Program-made: the position numbers and the translations under genes | Shown: piece by piece, positions 36,611-45,533 of the stretch | Layout of the letters: the number at the start of each line of letters is the position of its first letter | How positions within the stretch are numbered: the stretch's first letter is position 1 | Source: Agromyces albus | Lineage (GTDB): Bacteria > Actinomycetota > Actinomycetes > Actinomycetales > Microbacteriaceae | Length of the DNA: 64,000 bases | Direction of reading: 5' to 3' | NCBI RefSeq assembly: GCF_030815405.1 | Contig: NZ_JAUSWX010000001.1 | Coordinates: 1,178,001-1,242,000, forward strand | Notes under the pieces: generated by a model | The model's database searches: none | Told to the model about the DNA's origin: nothing | What the model saw: the letters and a program-made list of their open reading frames with translations, nothing else

Positions 36611-37380
36611 GATTGGCTCCTCGGGTGTGCTCGGGTCTCTCGGTGCGTGCGCGCGGCGTCGACGAGGCCCGCGAAGAGCCGTCGATCGGCGGCGTTCTCC
36701 TCGGGATGCCACTGCACCCCGATGCCGAACGGCACCGAGTCGAGCTCGACAGCCTCGACGACGCCGTCGGCGGTGCGCGCCGTCACCGTGAGACCCGGGG
36801 CGACCTGGTCGAGGGCCTGGTGGTGGTACACGTGCACGGGCAGCGGCGCGTCGCCCTGGCCGAGCAGCGCGCCGAGCCGGGAACCCGGCTCGATCGAGAC
36901 CTCCTGCTCGCCGAACACCGCGGGCGCGGGCTGGTACGCCTCGGTGCCGAGGACATCGGGCAGGTGCTGCACGAGCGTGCCGCCGAGTGCGACGTTCATC
37001 AGCTGCACGCCGCGGCAGATGCCGAGGAACGGCAGTTCGAGCTCGACGGCGGCCGTGAGCAGTGCGTCCTCCCAGTCGTCGCGATCGGTGCGCGGGGCGC
37101 CGGTGCGCTCGTGCGGCGACTGCCCGTAACGCGACGGGTCGACGTCGGCCCCGCCCGAGACGATGAGGCCGTCGAGCGCGCCGAGCACCGCGCGCGCGAT
37201 GTCAGGCGAGACCGGCTGGGGCGGCAGCAGCACCGCGACGCCGCCGGCATCGGTGACGGCGTCGATGTAGACCTTCGGCAGGAACGAGGCGCGCACGTTC
37301 CAGACGCCGGTCTGCGACTGCTCGAGGTAGGTGGTCACGCCGATGAGCGGCGAGGTTGGCTCAGAGCCGTTCGAAGCCAC
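36607..37380 (-). CDS. Class I glutamine amidotransferase-like gamma-glutamyl hydrolase (PuuD family)
   Basis: A 257-residue peptidase C26 enzyme, related to PuuD, which frees GABA from gamma-glutamyl-GABA. The nucleophile is in FLGICRGVQLMN, the catalytic His and Glu are in VQWHPEE, and IVSGGADVDPSRYGQ marks the oxyanion region. GTG 37380 is chosen for a GGGAG site upstream and overlaps the glutamine-synthetase-like gene by 20 nt. In this cluster it would cut the gamma-glutamyl bond at the end of the path, for example gamma-glutamyl-glycine to glutamate and glycine. Confidence 0.9.
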   Translation of the reverse strand: MASNGSEPTSPLIGVTTYLEQSQTGVWNVRASFLPKVYIDAVTDAGGVAVLLPPQPVSPDIARAVLGALDGLIVSGGADVDPSRYGQSPHERTGAPRTDRDDWEDALLTAAVELELPFLGICRGVQLMNVALGGTLVQHLPDVLGTEAYQPAPAVFGEQEVSIEPGSRLGALLGQGDAPLPVHVYHHQALDQVAPGLTVTARTADGVVEAVELDSVPFGIGVQWHPEENAADRRLFAGLVDAARTHRETRAHPRSQS

Positions 37381-38728
37381 GCACCCGCTCCCAATCCGTG
37401 ACGGCCGCGTCATAGGCGGCGAGCTCGATGCGCGCGTTGTTGAGGTAGTGCTCGACGACCTCGTGACCGAAGGCCTCCATAGCGATCGCGGAGCCGGCGA
37501 ACAGCTCTGCCGACTCCCGGAGCGTGGCTGGAACCCGCGCGATGTCGCTCTCGTAGGCGTTGCCGGCGAAGAGCTCGTCGAGCTCGAGCTCCTGGTCGAT
37601 GCCGTGCAGGCCCGCGGCGATGAGCGCGGCGACCGCGAGGTACTGGTTGACGTCGCCGCCCGGAACTCGGTTCTCGACGCGCATGCCGAGCCCGTGCCCC
37701 ACGACGCGGAGCGCGCACGTGCGGTTGTCGAGTCCCCACGCGATCGCGGTCGGTGCGAAGCTGCCCGCGACGAAACGCTTGTAGGAGTTGATGTTCGGCG
37801 CCGAGAAGAGCGTGAGCTCGCGCATCGCCGCGAGCTGGCCGGCGAGGAAGTGGGTGAAGAGCTTCGACATGCCGTGCGGGGCATCCGGGTCGCTGAAGAC
37901 CGCCTCGCCGTTCTCGCCGCGCAAGGAGATGTGGATGTGGCAGCTGTTGCCCTCGCGCTCGTTGAACTTCGCCATGAAAGTGAGCGACTTGCCGTGCTTG
38001 TCGGCGATCTCCTTCGCGCCGTTCTTGTAGATCGAGTGGTTGTCGCACGTGCCGAGCGCATCGGTGTAGCGGAACGCGATCTCCTGCTGGCCGAGGTTGC
38101 ACTCGCCCTTCACGCCCTCGCAGTACATGCCGGCGCCGTCCATGGAGTTGCGGATGTCGCGCAGCAGGGGCTCCATTCGCGTCGACGCGAGCAGCGCGTA
38201 GTCGATGTTGTAGTCGCTCGCTGGCGTGAGGCCCTGGTAGCCCTTGCGCCAGGCGTCGCGGAACGAGTCGTCGAAGACGATGAACTCGAGCTCGGTGCCC
38301 ACGAACGCGGTGAGGCCGCGTTCGGCGAGCCGCTCGAGCTGGCGCTGCAGGATGCGCCGTGGCGAGGGTTCGACGGGCGTGCCGTCGAGCCAGAGCAGGT
38401 CGGCCGTGACGAGGGCGGTCGCCTCGAGCCACGGGGCCGCGCGCAGCGTCGTGAAGTCGGGGATGAGGGCCATGTCGCCGTAGCCGCGCTCCCAGCTCGA
38501 CATCGCGTACCCGTCGACCGTGTTCATCTCGACGTCGACGGCGAGCAGGTAGTTGCAGGCCTCGACGCCGTGCGCTGCGGCGTCCTCGAGGAAGAGCCTC
38601 GCCGAAACGCGCTTGCCGATCAGTCGGCCCTGCATGTCGGTGAAGGCCACGATGACCGTGTCGACCTCGCCCTCGGCGATGGCGCTGCGCAATTGGTCGA
38701 GCGAGAGGTACCCGGTCGGTGCCGTCAT
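37361..38728 (-). CDS. Glutamine-synthetase-like gamma-glutamyl amine ligase
   Basis: A 455-residue GS-fold enzyme. It has the ATP/metal motifs (VGTELEFIVFDD, NREGNSCHIHISL-type strand EGNSCHIHISL, and NRVPGGDVNQY) but diverges from GlnA of nitrogen assimilation. Such proteins join glutamate to amines: putrescine (PuuA), ethanolamine (Streptomyces GlnA4) or isopropylamine. The neighbours (PuuD-like amidase, ALDH, SDR, ethanolamine-type permease) fit ethanolamine or a related amino alcohol. ATG 38728 has GAGGAG ahead. It is the first gene of the minus-strand cluster. Confidence 0.9.
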   Translation of the reverse strand: MTAPTGYLSLDQLRSAIAEGEVDTVIVAFTDMQGRLIGKRVSARLFLEDAAAHGVEACNYLLAVDVEMNTVDGYAMSSWERGYGDMALIPDFTTLRAAPWLEATALVTADLLWLDGTPVEPSPRRILQRQLERLAERGLTAFVGTELEFIVFDDSFRDAWRKGYQGLTPASDYNIDYALLASTRMEPLLRDIRNSMDGAGMYCEGVKGECNLGQQEIAFRYTDALGTCDNHSIYKNGAKEIADKHGKSLTFMAKFNEREGNSCHIHISLRGENGEAVFSDPDAPHGMSKLFTHFLAGQLAAMRELTLFSAPNINSYKRFVAGSFAPTAIAWGLDNRTCALRVVGHGLGMRVENRVPGGDVNQYLAVAALIAAGLHGIDQELELDELFAGNAYESDIARVPATLRESAELFAGSAIAMEAFGHEVVEHYLNNARIELAAYDAAVTDWERVRGFERL

Positions 38729-38755
38729 CCGCAACTCCTCAGAACGTGGTCGAAA

Positions 38756-38886
38756 GGTCGGTAACGCCGACCATTACATCACAGGCGGCACGGGCTGGAT
38801 AGGCGCGTGCCTGCCCGTTTCGACGAGAGGTCGTCGGATACGCCTCGAGAAAGGTCTGTACGAGCGACCATTGCGCACCCTATAGT
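38756..38886. promoter_or_regulatory. Control region between the amine ligase and the permease
   Basis: GGTCGG-TAACG-CCGACC (38756-38772) is an inverted repeat suited to a GntR dimer, 28 nt from the ligase start. On the plus strand TATAGT (38881-38886) is a good -10 for the permease, though no -35 stands out. The 220-nt region 38729-38949 holds no gene. Confidence 0.45.
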
Positions 38887-38949
38887 CGGGCCCAACGCAT
38901 CGCACCCGCGCCGCCCCCACGGCTGCGCGATGAGCACGAGGGAGCCGTC

Positions 38950-40515
38950 ATGGCCAAGGACACCCTGAACGTCTCGGGAGTGAAGTACTCGACCGCCGAG
39001 TCCGGATACTTCGACAAACGCAAGCTCACCCGTACTGCGGGCGTCTGGGGCCTCTGGGGCCTCGCGGTCGCCGCGGTCATCTCCGGCGACTTCTCGGGCT
39101 GGAACTTCGGCATCGACTTCGCGGGCTTCGGTGGCATGCTGATCGCCTTCGCGATCCTCGTCGTCATGTACTACGGCCTCATCTTCTCCATCGGTGAGAT
39201 GGCGTCGGCGATGCCGCACACGGGCGGCGCCTACTCGTTCTCGCGCGCTGCGATGGGCCCATGGGGCGGATTCGTGACGGGACTCGCCGAGACGATCGAG
39301 TACGTGGCCACGACGGCCGTCATCGTCTACTTCTCGGCCGCCTACGCCGACAGCATCACCTCCGAGCTGCTCGGGTTCTCGATGCCCGCGTGGGTGTGGT
39401 GGGTCATCCTCTACCTCCTGTTCATCGGGCTCAACACCGCCGGGGCGAGCATCTCATTCAAGTTCGCTATCGTCGTGTCGATCATCTCGATCGGGATCCT
39501 CCTCGTGTTCTCGGTCATGGCGGCCACGTCGGGCCTGTTCTCGTGGGACAACCTCTTCGACATCGCCCCCGACGCCGGCCAGACCGCATTCCTGCCGCAC
39601 GGCGTGTTCCCGATCCTCTTCGCCCTGCCGTTCGCGATGTGGTTCTTCCTCGGCATCGAGGAACTGCCGCTCGCGGCCGAGGAGTCGCACGACCCGGTGC
39701 GCGACATCCCGCGCGCCGGTCTCTGGGCCCGCGGCACGCTCATCGTGACGGGCCTGCTCGTGCTGTTCCTCAACACGGGCGTCGTCGGCGCCGAGGCGAC
39801 CGGTGTCGCCGGCGAACCGCTGCTCGACGGCTTCCGCGCGATCGTGGGCGACGGCGCGGCGGCGGTCCTGGCGCTCTTCGCCCTCATCGGGCTGCTGGCA
39901 TCGCTGCAGGGCATCATGTTCGCCTACGGACGCAACATGTACTCGCTCTCGCGGGCGGGCTACTACCCGAAGTTCCTCTCGCTGACCGGCACGCGGCAGA
40001 CGCCGTGGGTCGCGCTCGTCGCGGGCGGCATCATCGGGTTCGTGGCACTCGTCATCGTCGACGCCGCCGGTGGGTCGACGGGAGTGGCCGGTGCGATCGT
40101 GCTGAACATCGCGGTCTGGGGCGCGGTGCTCGCGTACCTCATGCAGATGGTCGCCTTCGTCATCCTGCGGCGCAGGTTCCCGAACGCGAAGCGCCCGTTC
40201 CTCAGTCCGTGGGGCGTGCCGGGTGCCGTGGTCGCGGGAGTGATCGCCGCGCTCATCTTCGTGGGCACCCTCATCAATCCGGCGTTCCTCCCGGCGATCA
40301 TCGCGATCCTCGTGGTGTACGTCGTGATGCTCGCGATCTTCGCGCTCTGGGGCCGACACCGCCTCATCCTCTCGCCCGAAGAGGAGTACGCGGTGTCGGG
40401 CGGCCTGCACGGCGACCCGCAGGCCGAGGGCTACGGCGGAGCGGTCGAGAGCGAGCTGCTCGCCTCCGACGGCGTCGACGAGCCCGACGTGATCGACGAG
40501 CCCGACCGGGTCTGA
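38950..40515 (+). CDS. APC amino acid permease, ethanolamine (EAT) type
   Basis: A 521-residue importer of the amino acid-polyamine-cation superfamily with about 12 helices. VISGDFSGWNFGIDFAGFGG and MASAMPHTGGAYSFSRAAMG are hallmarks of ethanolamine permeases. The acidic C-terminal tail (residues about 475-521) is not conserved. AGGGAG lies ahead of ATG 38950. It is divergent from the gamma-glutamyl ligase cluster, so uptake and ligation are probably co-regulated by the GntR/FCD protein at 34441. Confidence 0.9.
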   Translation: MAKDTLNVSGVKYSTAESGYFDKRKLTRTAGVWGLWGLAVAAVISGDFSGWNFGIDFAGFGGMLIAFAILVVMYYGLIFSIGEMASAMPHTGGAYSFSRAAMGPWGGFVTGLAETIEYVATTAVIVYFSAAYADSITSELLGFSMPAWVWWVILYLLFIGLNTAGASISFKFAIVVSIISIGILLVFSVMAATSGLFSWDNLFDIAPDAGQTAFLPHGVFPILFALPFAMWFFLGIEELPLAAEESHDPVRDIPRAGLWARGTLIVTGLLVLFLNTGVVGAEATGVAGEPLLDGFRAIVGDGAAAVLALFALIGLLASLQGIMFAYGRNMYSLSRAGYYPKFLSLTGTRQTPWVALVAGGIIGFVALVIVDAAGGSTGVAGAIVLNIAVWGAVLAYLMQMVAFVILRRRFPNAKRPFLSPWGVPGAVVAGVIAALIFVGTLINPAFLPAIIAILVVYVVMLAIFALWGRHRLILSPEEEYAVSGGLHGDPQAEGYGGAVESELLASDGVDEPDVIDEPDRV

Positions 40516-40522
40516 GTCACTC

Positions 40523-40562
40523 GAGCGGGAGGCGGGGCGCAGTGGCGCCCCGCCTCCCGCTC
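40523..40562. terminator. Perfect 18-bp bidirectional terminator
   Basis: GAGCGGGAGGCGGGGCGC, loop AGTG and its exact complement end in TCTGCG. It separates the convergent permease and isomerase genes and so isolates the amine and sugar loci. Confidence 0.8.
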
Positions 40563-40566
40563 TGCG

Positions 40567-42204
40567 TCAGAGCGCGACGGCGCCGCAGAGGTGCACGTCG
40601 AGCCCGAGTTCGGCGAAGAGTGCCGCCTTGGCGAGGAGCGCGCGATCGGCGGCTGCGGCATCCGGCGCATACGCCACTTGCACGTGATTCGCCTTGTGCC
40701 TGGCCATCAACTGGTCGCGGCTCACGCCGTGCAGCACCGCGTGCATGATCGGCCACTGCGGGTCGGTCGCGTCGAGGCGTCGCTGCGTCTCGGCCTCGGG
40801 CAGCTCTCGCACCGAGCCGCGGCCGAGGTCGACGTGCAGGCGGCCGTCCATCAGGAAGACGCGCGACCAGACGATCTCGCCGGGCTTCGAGACGCCCGAG
40901 AGGGTGCCGCCGCCGAGCGGGAAGAACATCGGCGGCTGGCGCATGCTGTACGACTTGTCGTAGCCGCCGTTGTGGCTCGCGGGCACCGATCCCGAGATCT
41001 CGAACACCCAGACGAACTCGCCGTCGTACTCCTCGCCCCAGCGCACGTCGTGCAGGGTCGTGGCGGGGTCGAAGCCCATGGCGTTCCAGATGCGGTTCGT
41101 GATGAGTGCGTCGACGGCGACGCCCTCGTCGACCTCGTTGAAGTGGGGGAGTGCGGCGCCGGGGTAGAGCTCCCGCTCGCCGCCGCGCGAGCGCACGGGC
41201 GGCCGCTCGACGTTGTTGAGCAGGCCCTCGGCGAGGTCGGATGCCGGAACCATGTCCTTCAGGCCCTGCTGGTACTGGATCCCGACGGCGTCGAGACCGA
41301 AGTCGTCGGAGATGCGCACGGCGGCGATGTACATCTTCAGCTGGCTCTGCACCTGGGCGCGAGTGAGCTCGGTCGCGTCATCCGTGCCGAAATGGAACGT
41401 GAGCCCTGCGTTCTCGAGCCAGGCCATCACCTCGTCGGCCTCGGCGTCGCTCACGCGCGCCATCTCGGCGAGGAGCGCGCTCTGCGAGAGGCGCTCCTTG
41501 TAGATGCCGAGCGGATTCAGCAGCTCGTCGTCGATGATCGCGTTGTACATGCCCATGCAGCCCTCGTCGAAGACGCCGATGATGGCCTTCTCGACGCGGA
41601 GCTCGTCGGCGAGTGCACGGCCGAGCGCGACCTCGGGTGCGGCGTCGTCGAGCGCGGGGAGATCGCGCACGTGGCTCAGGTCGTGCTCGATGCGCCCGGT
41701 CTCGAGCCATTCGCCGAGCTTGTCGACCGCCCAGTCGTCGGTGAAGTCCGTGCTCCAGAGCGCGGAGTGCTCGACCCCTGCCTTCGTGAGGCTCGCGGTG
41801 AGGTTCAGGAGCCCGACGAGGCCTGGGAAGTCGCCCGCCCAGTTCGCGACGACGAGGATCGGGCCGCGGTGCGTGCGAAGGCCCGCGAGCACGTGGTGGC
41901 TGTACTGCCAGACCGCTTCGACGACGACGAGCGGCGCTTCGGGCGGGAGTGTCTTGAAGACCTCGATGCCGGCGCGCTGGCTGTCGATGAAGCCGTGCCC
42001 GGTGAGCTCGTCGACGCCGTGACCGCGTTCGACCGACCAGCCGAGTCGTTCGACCGCCGCGGCGAAGTCGGCTTCGAGGTGCTCCTGCGTCGGCCAGCAC
42101 TTCGTGTTGGCACTCAGCCTGAGGTCGCCGGATGCCACGGTGTAGACGGTGCCGGGCGCGGCGGTGCGCGGATGGCGCCTGGCCGGAAGGGTGTACTGCA
42201 TCAT
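40567..42204 (-). CDS. L-fucose/D-arabinose-type isomerase family protein
   Basis: A 545-residue protein of the fucose/arabinose isomerase fold: DLRLSANTKCWPTQ near the N-terminus, VVEAVWQYSHHVLAGL, GVFDEGCMGMYNAII with the acidic metal ligand region, and VWVFEISGSVPASH. L-fucose isomerases also convert D-arabinose to D-ribulose because the sugars match at C2-C4. Starts ATG 42204 or 42201. The LacI-type operator at 42324-42335 lies about 120 nt upstream. No ribulokinase or fuculokinase gene is in the window, so the product's fate is unclear. Activity on this exact branch is not established. Confidence 0.8.
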   Translation of the reverse strand: MMQYTLPARRHPRTAAPGTVYTVASGDLRLSANTKCWPTQEHLEADFAAAVERLGWSVERGHGVDELTGHGFIDSQRAGIEVFKTLPPEAPLVVVEAVWQYSHHVLAGLRTHRGPILVVANWAGDFPGLVGLLNLTASLTKAGVEHSALWSTDFTDDWAVDKLGEWLETGRIEHDLSHVRDLPALDDAAPEVALGRALADELRVEKAIIGVFDEGCMGMYNAIIDDELLNPLGIYKERLSQSALLAEMARVSDAEADEVMAWLENAGLTFHFGTDDATELTRAQVQSQLKMYIAAVRISDDFGLDAVGIQYQQGLKDMVPASDLAEGLLNNVERPPVRSRGGERELYPGAALPHFNEVDEGVAVDALITNRIWNAMGFDPATTLHDVRWGEEYDGEFVWVFEISGSVPASHNGGYDKSYSMRQPPMFFPLGGGTLSGVSKPGEIVWSRVFLMDGRLHVDLGRGSVRELPEAETQRRLDATDPQWPIMHAVLHGVSRDQLMARHKANHVQVAYAPDAAAADRALLAKAALFAELGLDVHLCGAVAL

Positions 42205-42323
42205 GGTTCTCTTCCTACTCGTTCTCGGTCGTGTTCATGGGTCCATCTGGCGATGTCGACTCCCAGCACTGCCCGTACGGCCATTCGCGATCCTCCTCGA
42301 TCCGGATAGAGGACAGCGTTGCA

Positions 42324-42335
42324 GAAATCGATTTC
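42324..42335. promoter_or_regulatory. LacI-type operator, site 1
   Basis: GAAATCGATTTC, a perfect palindrome, lies between the isomerase gene and the lacI stop. On the minus strand it falls between TTGCGC and a weak AACGCT, 17 nt apart, so it could block the isomerase promoter. Confidence 0.7.
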
Positions 42336-42377
42336 ACGCGCAAGCAGGTTGCCTGATCGCGTTCCGCGTGCGCGGCG

Positions 42378-43376
42378 TCACCGCACGTGCGCGAGGGCGT
42401 TCTCGGGATTGGTCGACACCTCGTTGCGCAGCACGACCGTGCGCGGCGGCCGGTCGTCGCCGTTGATGCGGTCGAGCAGCATCGTTGCGGCGGTTCTGCC
42501 CATGGCGCGCGCGGGCACGTGCACGACGGTCATGCCCGCGGGAGCGAGGGCGGCGAACGGAAGGTCGCCGAACGCGGCGAAGCCGAACGTCTCGGGCGAG
42601 CTCCCGGCGCCGTAGAGCACCTGGAGGGCGCCAACGCTCATGAGGTTGTTCGCAACGAAGACGGCGTCGGGCGGCTCGGGCAGCGCCAGGAGTCGCTGCA
42701 TCGCCGCGCGCCCGCCGTCGACGCGGTAGTTCGCGTGCTCGAGGAGCGCCTCGTCGGGCGTGAGGCCGGCCGAGCGCACGGCGTCGCGCCATCCGTCGGC
42801 TCGGTGCTGCGCCGTCTCGACGTCACTCGGGCCTGTGATGCAGCCGATCCGCTTGAAGCCGTGCGTGACGAGGGCGCTCGTGGCGGCCATGCCGCCGGCA
42901 CGGTTGTCGACCATGACCGCATCGATGTCGAGTCCGTGCGGGCCGCGGTCGACGGCGACGACGGGTCGGGACCGGGAGAGCAGCGGATGCAGGTCGCTGT
43001 CGTCGCTCGCCGCCGCGATGATGATGCCGGCCATATTCTCGAGCACCGCGATGTCGATGTACTGCGCTTCCTTCGCGACGTCCTCGTCGGAGTTGCAGAG
43101 CACGACGGAGAACCCGGCTGAGCGGGCGGCATCCTCGACGCCCCGGGCGAGCGAGGTGAAGAACGGGTTCTCGATGTCGGGGATGATGAGTGCGATGATC
43201 TCGCTGTGCCGACGCCGGAGGGTGCGCGCCGTGCGGTTCGGCGTGTAGGCGAGCTGGGCCGCGGCCGCGCGCACGAGGACGGCCTTCTCCTCCGACACGT
43301 TGTTGCTGTTGAAGACGCGCGAGACCGTCGCGGGCGAAACGCCGGCGAGCTTTGCGACCTCGTAGATGGTGGCCAC
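42378..43376 (-). CDS. LacI family transcriptional regulator
   Basis: A 332-residue repressor with the LacI helix-turn-helix (IYEVAKLAGVSPATVSRVFN, residues 4-23), hinge (TARTLRRRHSE) and periplasmic-binding-type sugar domain (IALIIPDIENPFF, VFVANNLMSVGALQ). GTG 43376 has GGAGGA ahead. Members bind sites of the form TGAAANCGNTTNCA, so the GAAATCGATTTC sites at 42324, 43452, 49121 and 56933 are its likely targets. It lies between the isomerase and the GH172 gene, which supports control of this sugar regulon. The effector, perhaps D-arabinose or L-fucose, is inferred. Confidence 0.92.
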   Translation of the reverse strand: MATIYEVAKLAGVSPATVSRVFNSNNVSEEKAVLVRAAAAQLAYTPNRTARTLRRRHSEIIALIIPDIENPFFTSLARGVEDAARSAGFSVVLCNSDEDVAKEAQYIDIAVLENMAGIIIAAASDDSDLHPLLSRSRPVVAVDRGPHGLDIDAVMVDNRAGGMAATSALVTHGFKRIGCITGPSDVETAQHRADGWRDAVRSAGLTPDEALLEHANYRVDGGRAAMQRLLALPEPPDAVFVANNLMSVGALQVLYGAGSSPETFGFAAFGDLPFAALAPAGMTVVHVPARAMGRTAATMLLDRINGDDRPPRTVVLRNEVSTNPENALAHVR

Positions 43377-43407
43377 AACTCCTCCAATCGAACGGGACGC
43401 CGGTCTG

Positions 43408-43463
43408 TTGACAGTCTCGGACGCGATCCCTACAGTGAACACTACTTGCCTGAAATCGATTCC
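43408..43463 (+). promoter_or_regulatory. GH172 promoter and LacI-type operator, site 2
   Basis: TTGACA (43408-43413), 17 nt, TACAGT (43431-43436) is a near-consensus promoter. GAAATCGATTCC (43452-43463), one base from the perfect palindrome, lies just after the expected start site (about 43443), where a repressor would block elongation. GTG of GH172 is at 43527. Confidence 0.75.
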
Positions 43464-43526
43464 AACAGTGCAGCAGGACGGTGTCGTCGAAAGCTCCTCC
43501 CTCCGCTGCGCGGAGAGAGACCCACT

Positions 43527-44645
43527 GTGCACCACTCCAACATCGCCGGCCTCCGCCGGGCGCAGACCCGCTCGATCAGCCCTGAGAACTTCGACGGCGC
43601 GATCGGCGGTGGCGGCCGCGCCGTCGACGGAACCGGCGCCGCTGCCTCGCGCGACCTCGGCGTCGGCTGGAAGGTCTCGCCGAGTGTCGTCGTGAAGGCG
43701 GGCCAGACCTTCGACCTCGCGCGCATCGGGGGCGCCGGCAGGATCACGCACATCTGGATCACCACCCACAAGGACAACTGGCGCACGCTCGTGCTGCGGG
43801 CCTACTGGGACGGCGCAGAGGAACCGGCCGTCGAAGTGCCCTATGGCGACTTCTTCTGCCATGGCTGGGGCGAGTTCGCGCAGGTCTCCTCGCAGGTGAT
43901 CGCCGCCAACCCCTTCGGCGGCTTCAACTCCTACTGGCCGATGCCGTTTCGCACCGGCGCACGACTCACGATCGAGAACACCTCGGTCGTCGACGTCGTC
44001 GTGTACTACCAGGTGACGTACGAGCAGGGCGGCGACGTCGCCGACGATGGCTACTTCCACGCGCAGTGGCGCCGCAGCAACGTGCTCGCGCACGCGGCGA
44101 CCCACACGATCCTCGAGGGCATCGAAGGGCGCGGCCACTACGTCGGCACCTATCTCGCCTGGGGTGTGAACAGCAACGGCTGGTGGGGCGAGGGCGAGCT
44201 CAAGTTCTACCTCGACGCCGACGAAGAGTACCCGACCATCTGCGGCACCGGCACTGAGGACTACTTCGGCGGCGCCTGGAACTTCGACGTACCGGGCCGC
44301 GGGTACACCGAATTCACCACGCCCTACCTCGGCATGCCGCAGGTGATCAGACCCGACGGACTCTACGTGAGCCAGCAGCGCTTCGGGATGTACCGCTGGC
44401 ACCTGCCCGACCCCATCGTCTTCCACGAGCGGATGTCGAAGGTCGATGTGCAGGCGCTCGGCTGGCGCAGCGGCTGGCGCTACCTGCCCCTCCAGGACGA
44501 CATCGCCTCGACCGCCGTCTTCTACCTCGACCGGCCGGTCGCGAACCGTCCGCCCGCGCCCGACGCCGATGCGATGGAGATCCACCTCGGCAGCGCGCCC
44601 GTTCCCGACCTCGGCTCCGAGCCGCCGCGGGCCCCGCAGGGCTGA
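43527..44645 (+). CDS. GH172 (DUF2961) glycoside hydrolase
   Basis: A 372-residue cytosolic-looking protein (no signal peptide) of DUF2961, now GH172. Motifs include ITHIWITTHKDNWRTLVLRA, the jelly-roll strand WPMPFRTGARLTIEN and CGTGTEDYFGGAWNF with conserved acidic residues. Characterised GH172 enzymes form trimers or hexamers and act on difructose anhydrides or as exo-alpha-D-arabinofuranosidases on mycobacterial arabinan. With a DUF4185 gene under the same operator, arabinofuranoside cleavage is the better guess. GTG 43527 has GGAGAG ahead. Confidence 0.88.
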   Translation: MHHSNIAGLRRAQTRSISPENFDGAIGGGGRAVDGTGAAASRDLGVGWKVSPSVVVKAGQTFDLARIGGAGRITHIWITTHKDNWRTLVLRAYWDGAEEPAVEVPYGDFFCHGWGEFAQVSSQVIAANPFGGFNSYWPMPFRTGARLTIENTSVVDVVVYYQVTYEQGGDVADDGYFHAQWRRSNVLAHAATHTILEGIEGRGHYVGTYLAWGVNSNGWWGEGELKFYLDADEEYPTICGTGTEDYFGGAWNFDVPGRGYTEFTTPYLGMPQVIRPDGLYVSQQRFGMYRWHLPDPIVFHERMSKVDVQALGWRSGWRYLPLQDDIASTAVFYLDRPVANRPPAPDADAMEIHLGSAPVPDLGSEPPRAPQG

Positions 44646-44658
44646 GCACGACGACGAC

Positions 44659-44690
44659 GGATGCCCCGGGGCGCCCGCCCCGGGGCATCC
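44659..44690. terminator. Bidirectional hairpin terminator
   Basis: GGATGCCCCGGGGC, loop GCCC and GCCCCGGGGCATCC sit between the convergent GH172 and ABC permease genes. The loop may shrink by one pair. Confidence 0.7.
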
Positions 44691-44702
44691 GCATTACCAC
44701 TC

Positions 44703-45524
44703 CTACTTCATGCCAGCGAGGCGCACGCCGTTCACGATGTAGCGCTGGAACACGAGCAGGAGCGCGATCGTCGGCAGTGCGGCGAGGGTCGAGCCGGCCA
44801 TGAGCAGTCCCCACTCGTTGCCTCGGTCGGAGCGGAAGTTGCCGAGGTACTGCATGATCTGGAACAGGTTCGGGTCCTGGATCGTGAGGATCGGCCAGAC
44901 ATAGGCGTTCCAGTACGCGAGGTACGACGCGACGCCGACGACCACGAACGGCCCCTGCGACTGCGGCAGGAAGATCGTCGTGAAGATCTTCCAGCGGCTC
45001 GCACCGTCGATGAGCGCGGCCTCCTCGATCGCGACGGGCATGTTCAGGTAGAACTGCCGGATGAAGAACATCTGGGCGGCCGCGGCGACTCCGGGGATGA
45101 TGAGCACGGCGAGCGTGTTCAGCATGCCGAGGTTCGAGACCACGACGAACGACGTGAGCAGGATCGCCATCGCCGGGATGAACATCGGCGTGATGCAGTA
45201 CAGCCACCAGAAGCGCTTGCCACGGAAGTCGAGGCGCGCGAACGCGTAGGCCGCGAACGAGTTCACGGTGAGGCTCAGCACTGTGAAGATGACGGCGCCG
45301 AGGAACGTGACGCCCATCGCCATCAGGAACTGCGGGTCCTGCAGGATGCTCGCGTAGTTGTCGACGATCCAGATCTCGGGGAAGAACTGGAAGGGCGAGC
45401 GGAGCACCTCGTTCTTGCCCTTGAAGCCGGCGATGAGCATCCAGGCCAGCGGGAGGAGGGCGGAGATCGCGATGAGCGCGACGAGCGCGAGCCGCGCGGC
45501 GCGGAAGAGGGGAGTGGAGGTCAT
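44703..45524 (-). CDS. ABC sugar permease, MalG type
   Basis: A 273-residue inner-membrane subunit with six helices. The cytosolic EAA loop reads VAIEEAALIDGASRWKIFTT followed by IFLPQSQGP, the contact for the ATPase. It follows the MalF-type permease by 9 nt and is the last gene of the operon starting with the DUF4185 gene. It belongs to the CUT1 (carbohydrate uptake 1) group, which imports oligosaccharides. No ATPase is coded in the operon. Confidence 0.93.
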   Translation of the reverse strand: MTSTPLFRAARLALVALIAISALLPLAWMLIAGFKGKNEVLRSPFQFFPEIWIVDNYASILQDPQFLMAMGVTFLGAVIFTVLSLTVNSFAAYAFARLDFRGKRFWWLYCITPMFIPAMAILLTSFVVVSNLGMLNTLAVLIIPGVAAAAQMFFIRQFYLNMPVAIEEAALIDGASRWKIFTTIFLPQSQGPFVVVGVASYLAYWNAYVWPILTIQDPNLFQIMQYLGNFRSDRGNEWGLLMAGSTLAALPTIALLLVFQRYIVNGVRLAGMK

Positions 45525-45533
45525 GGCGGTTCC

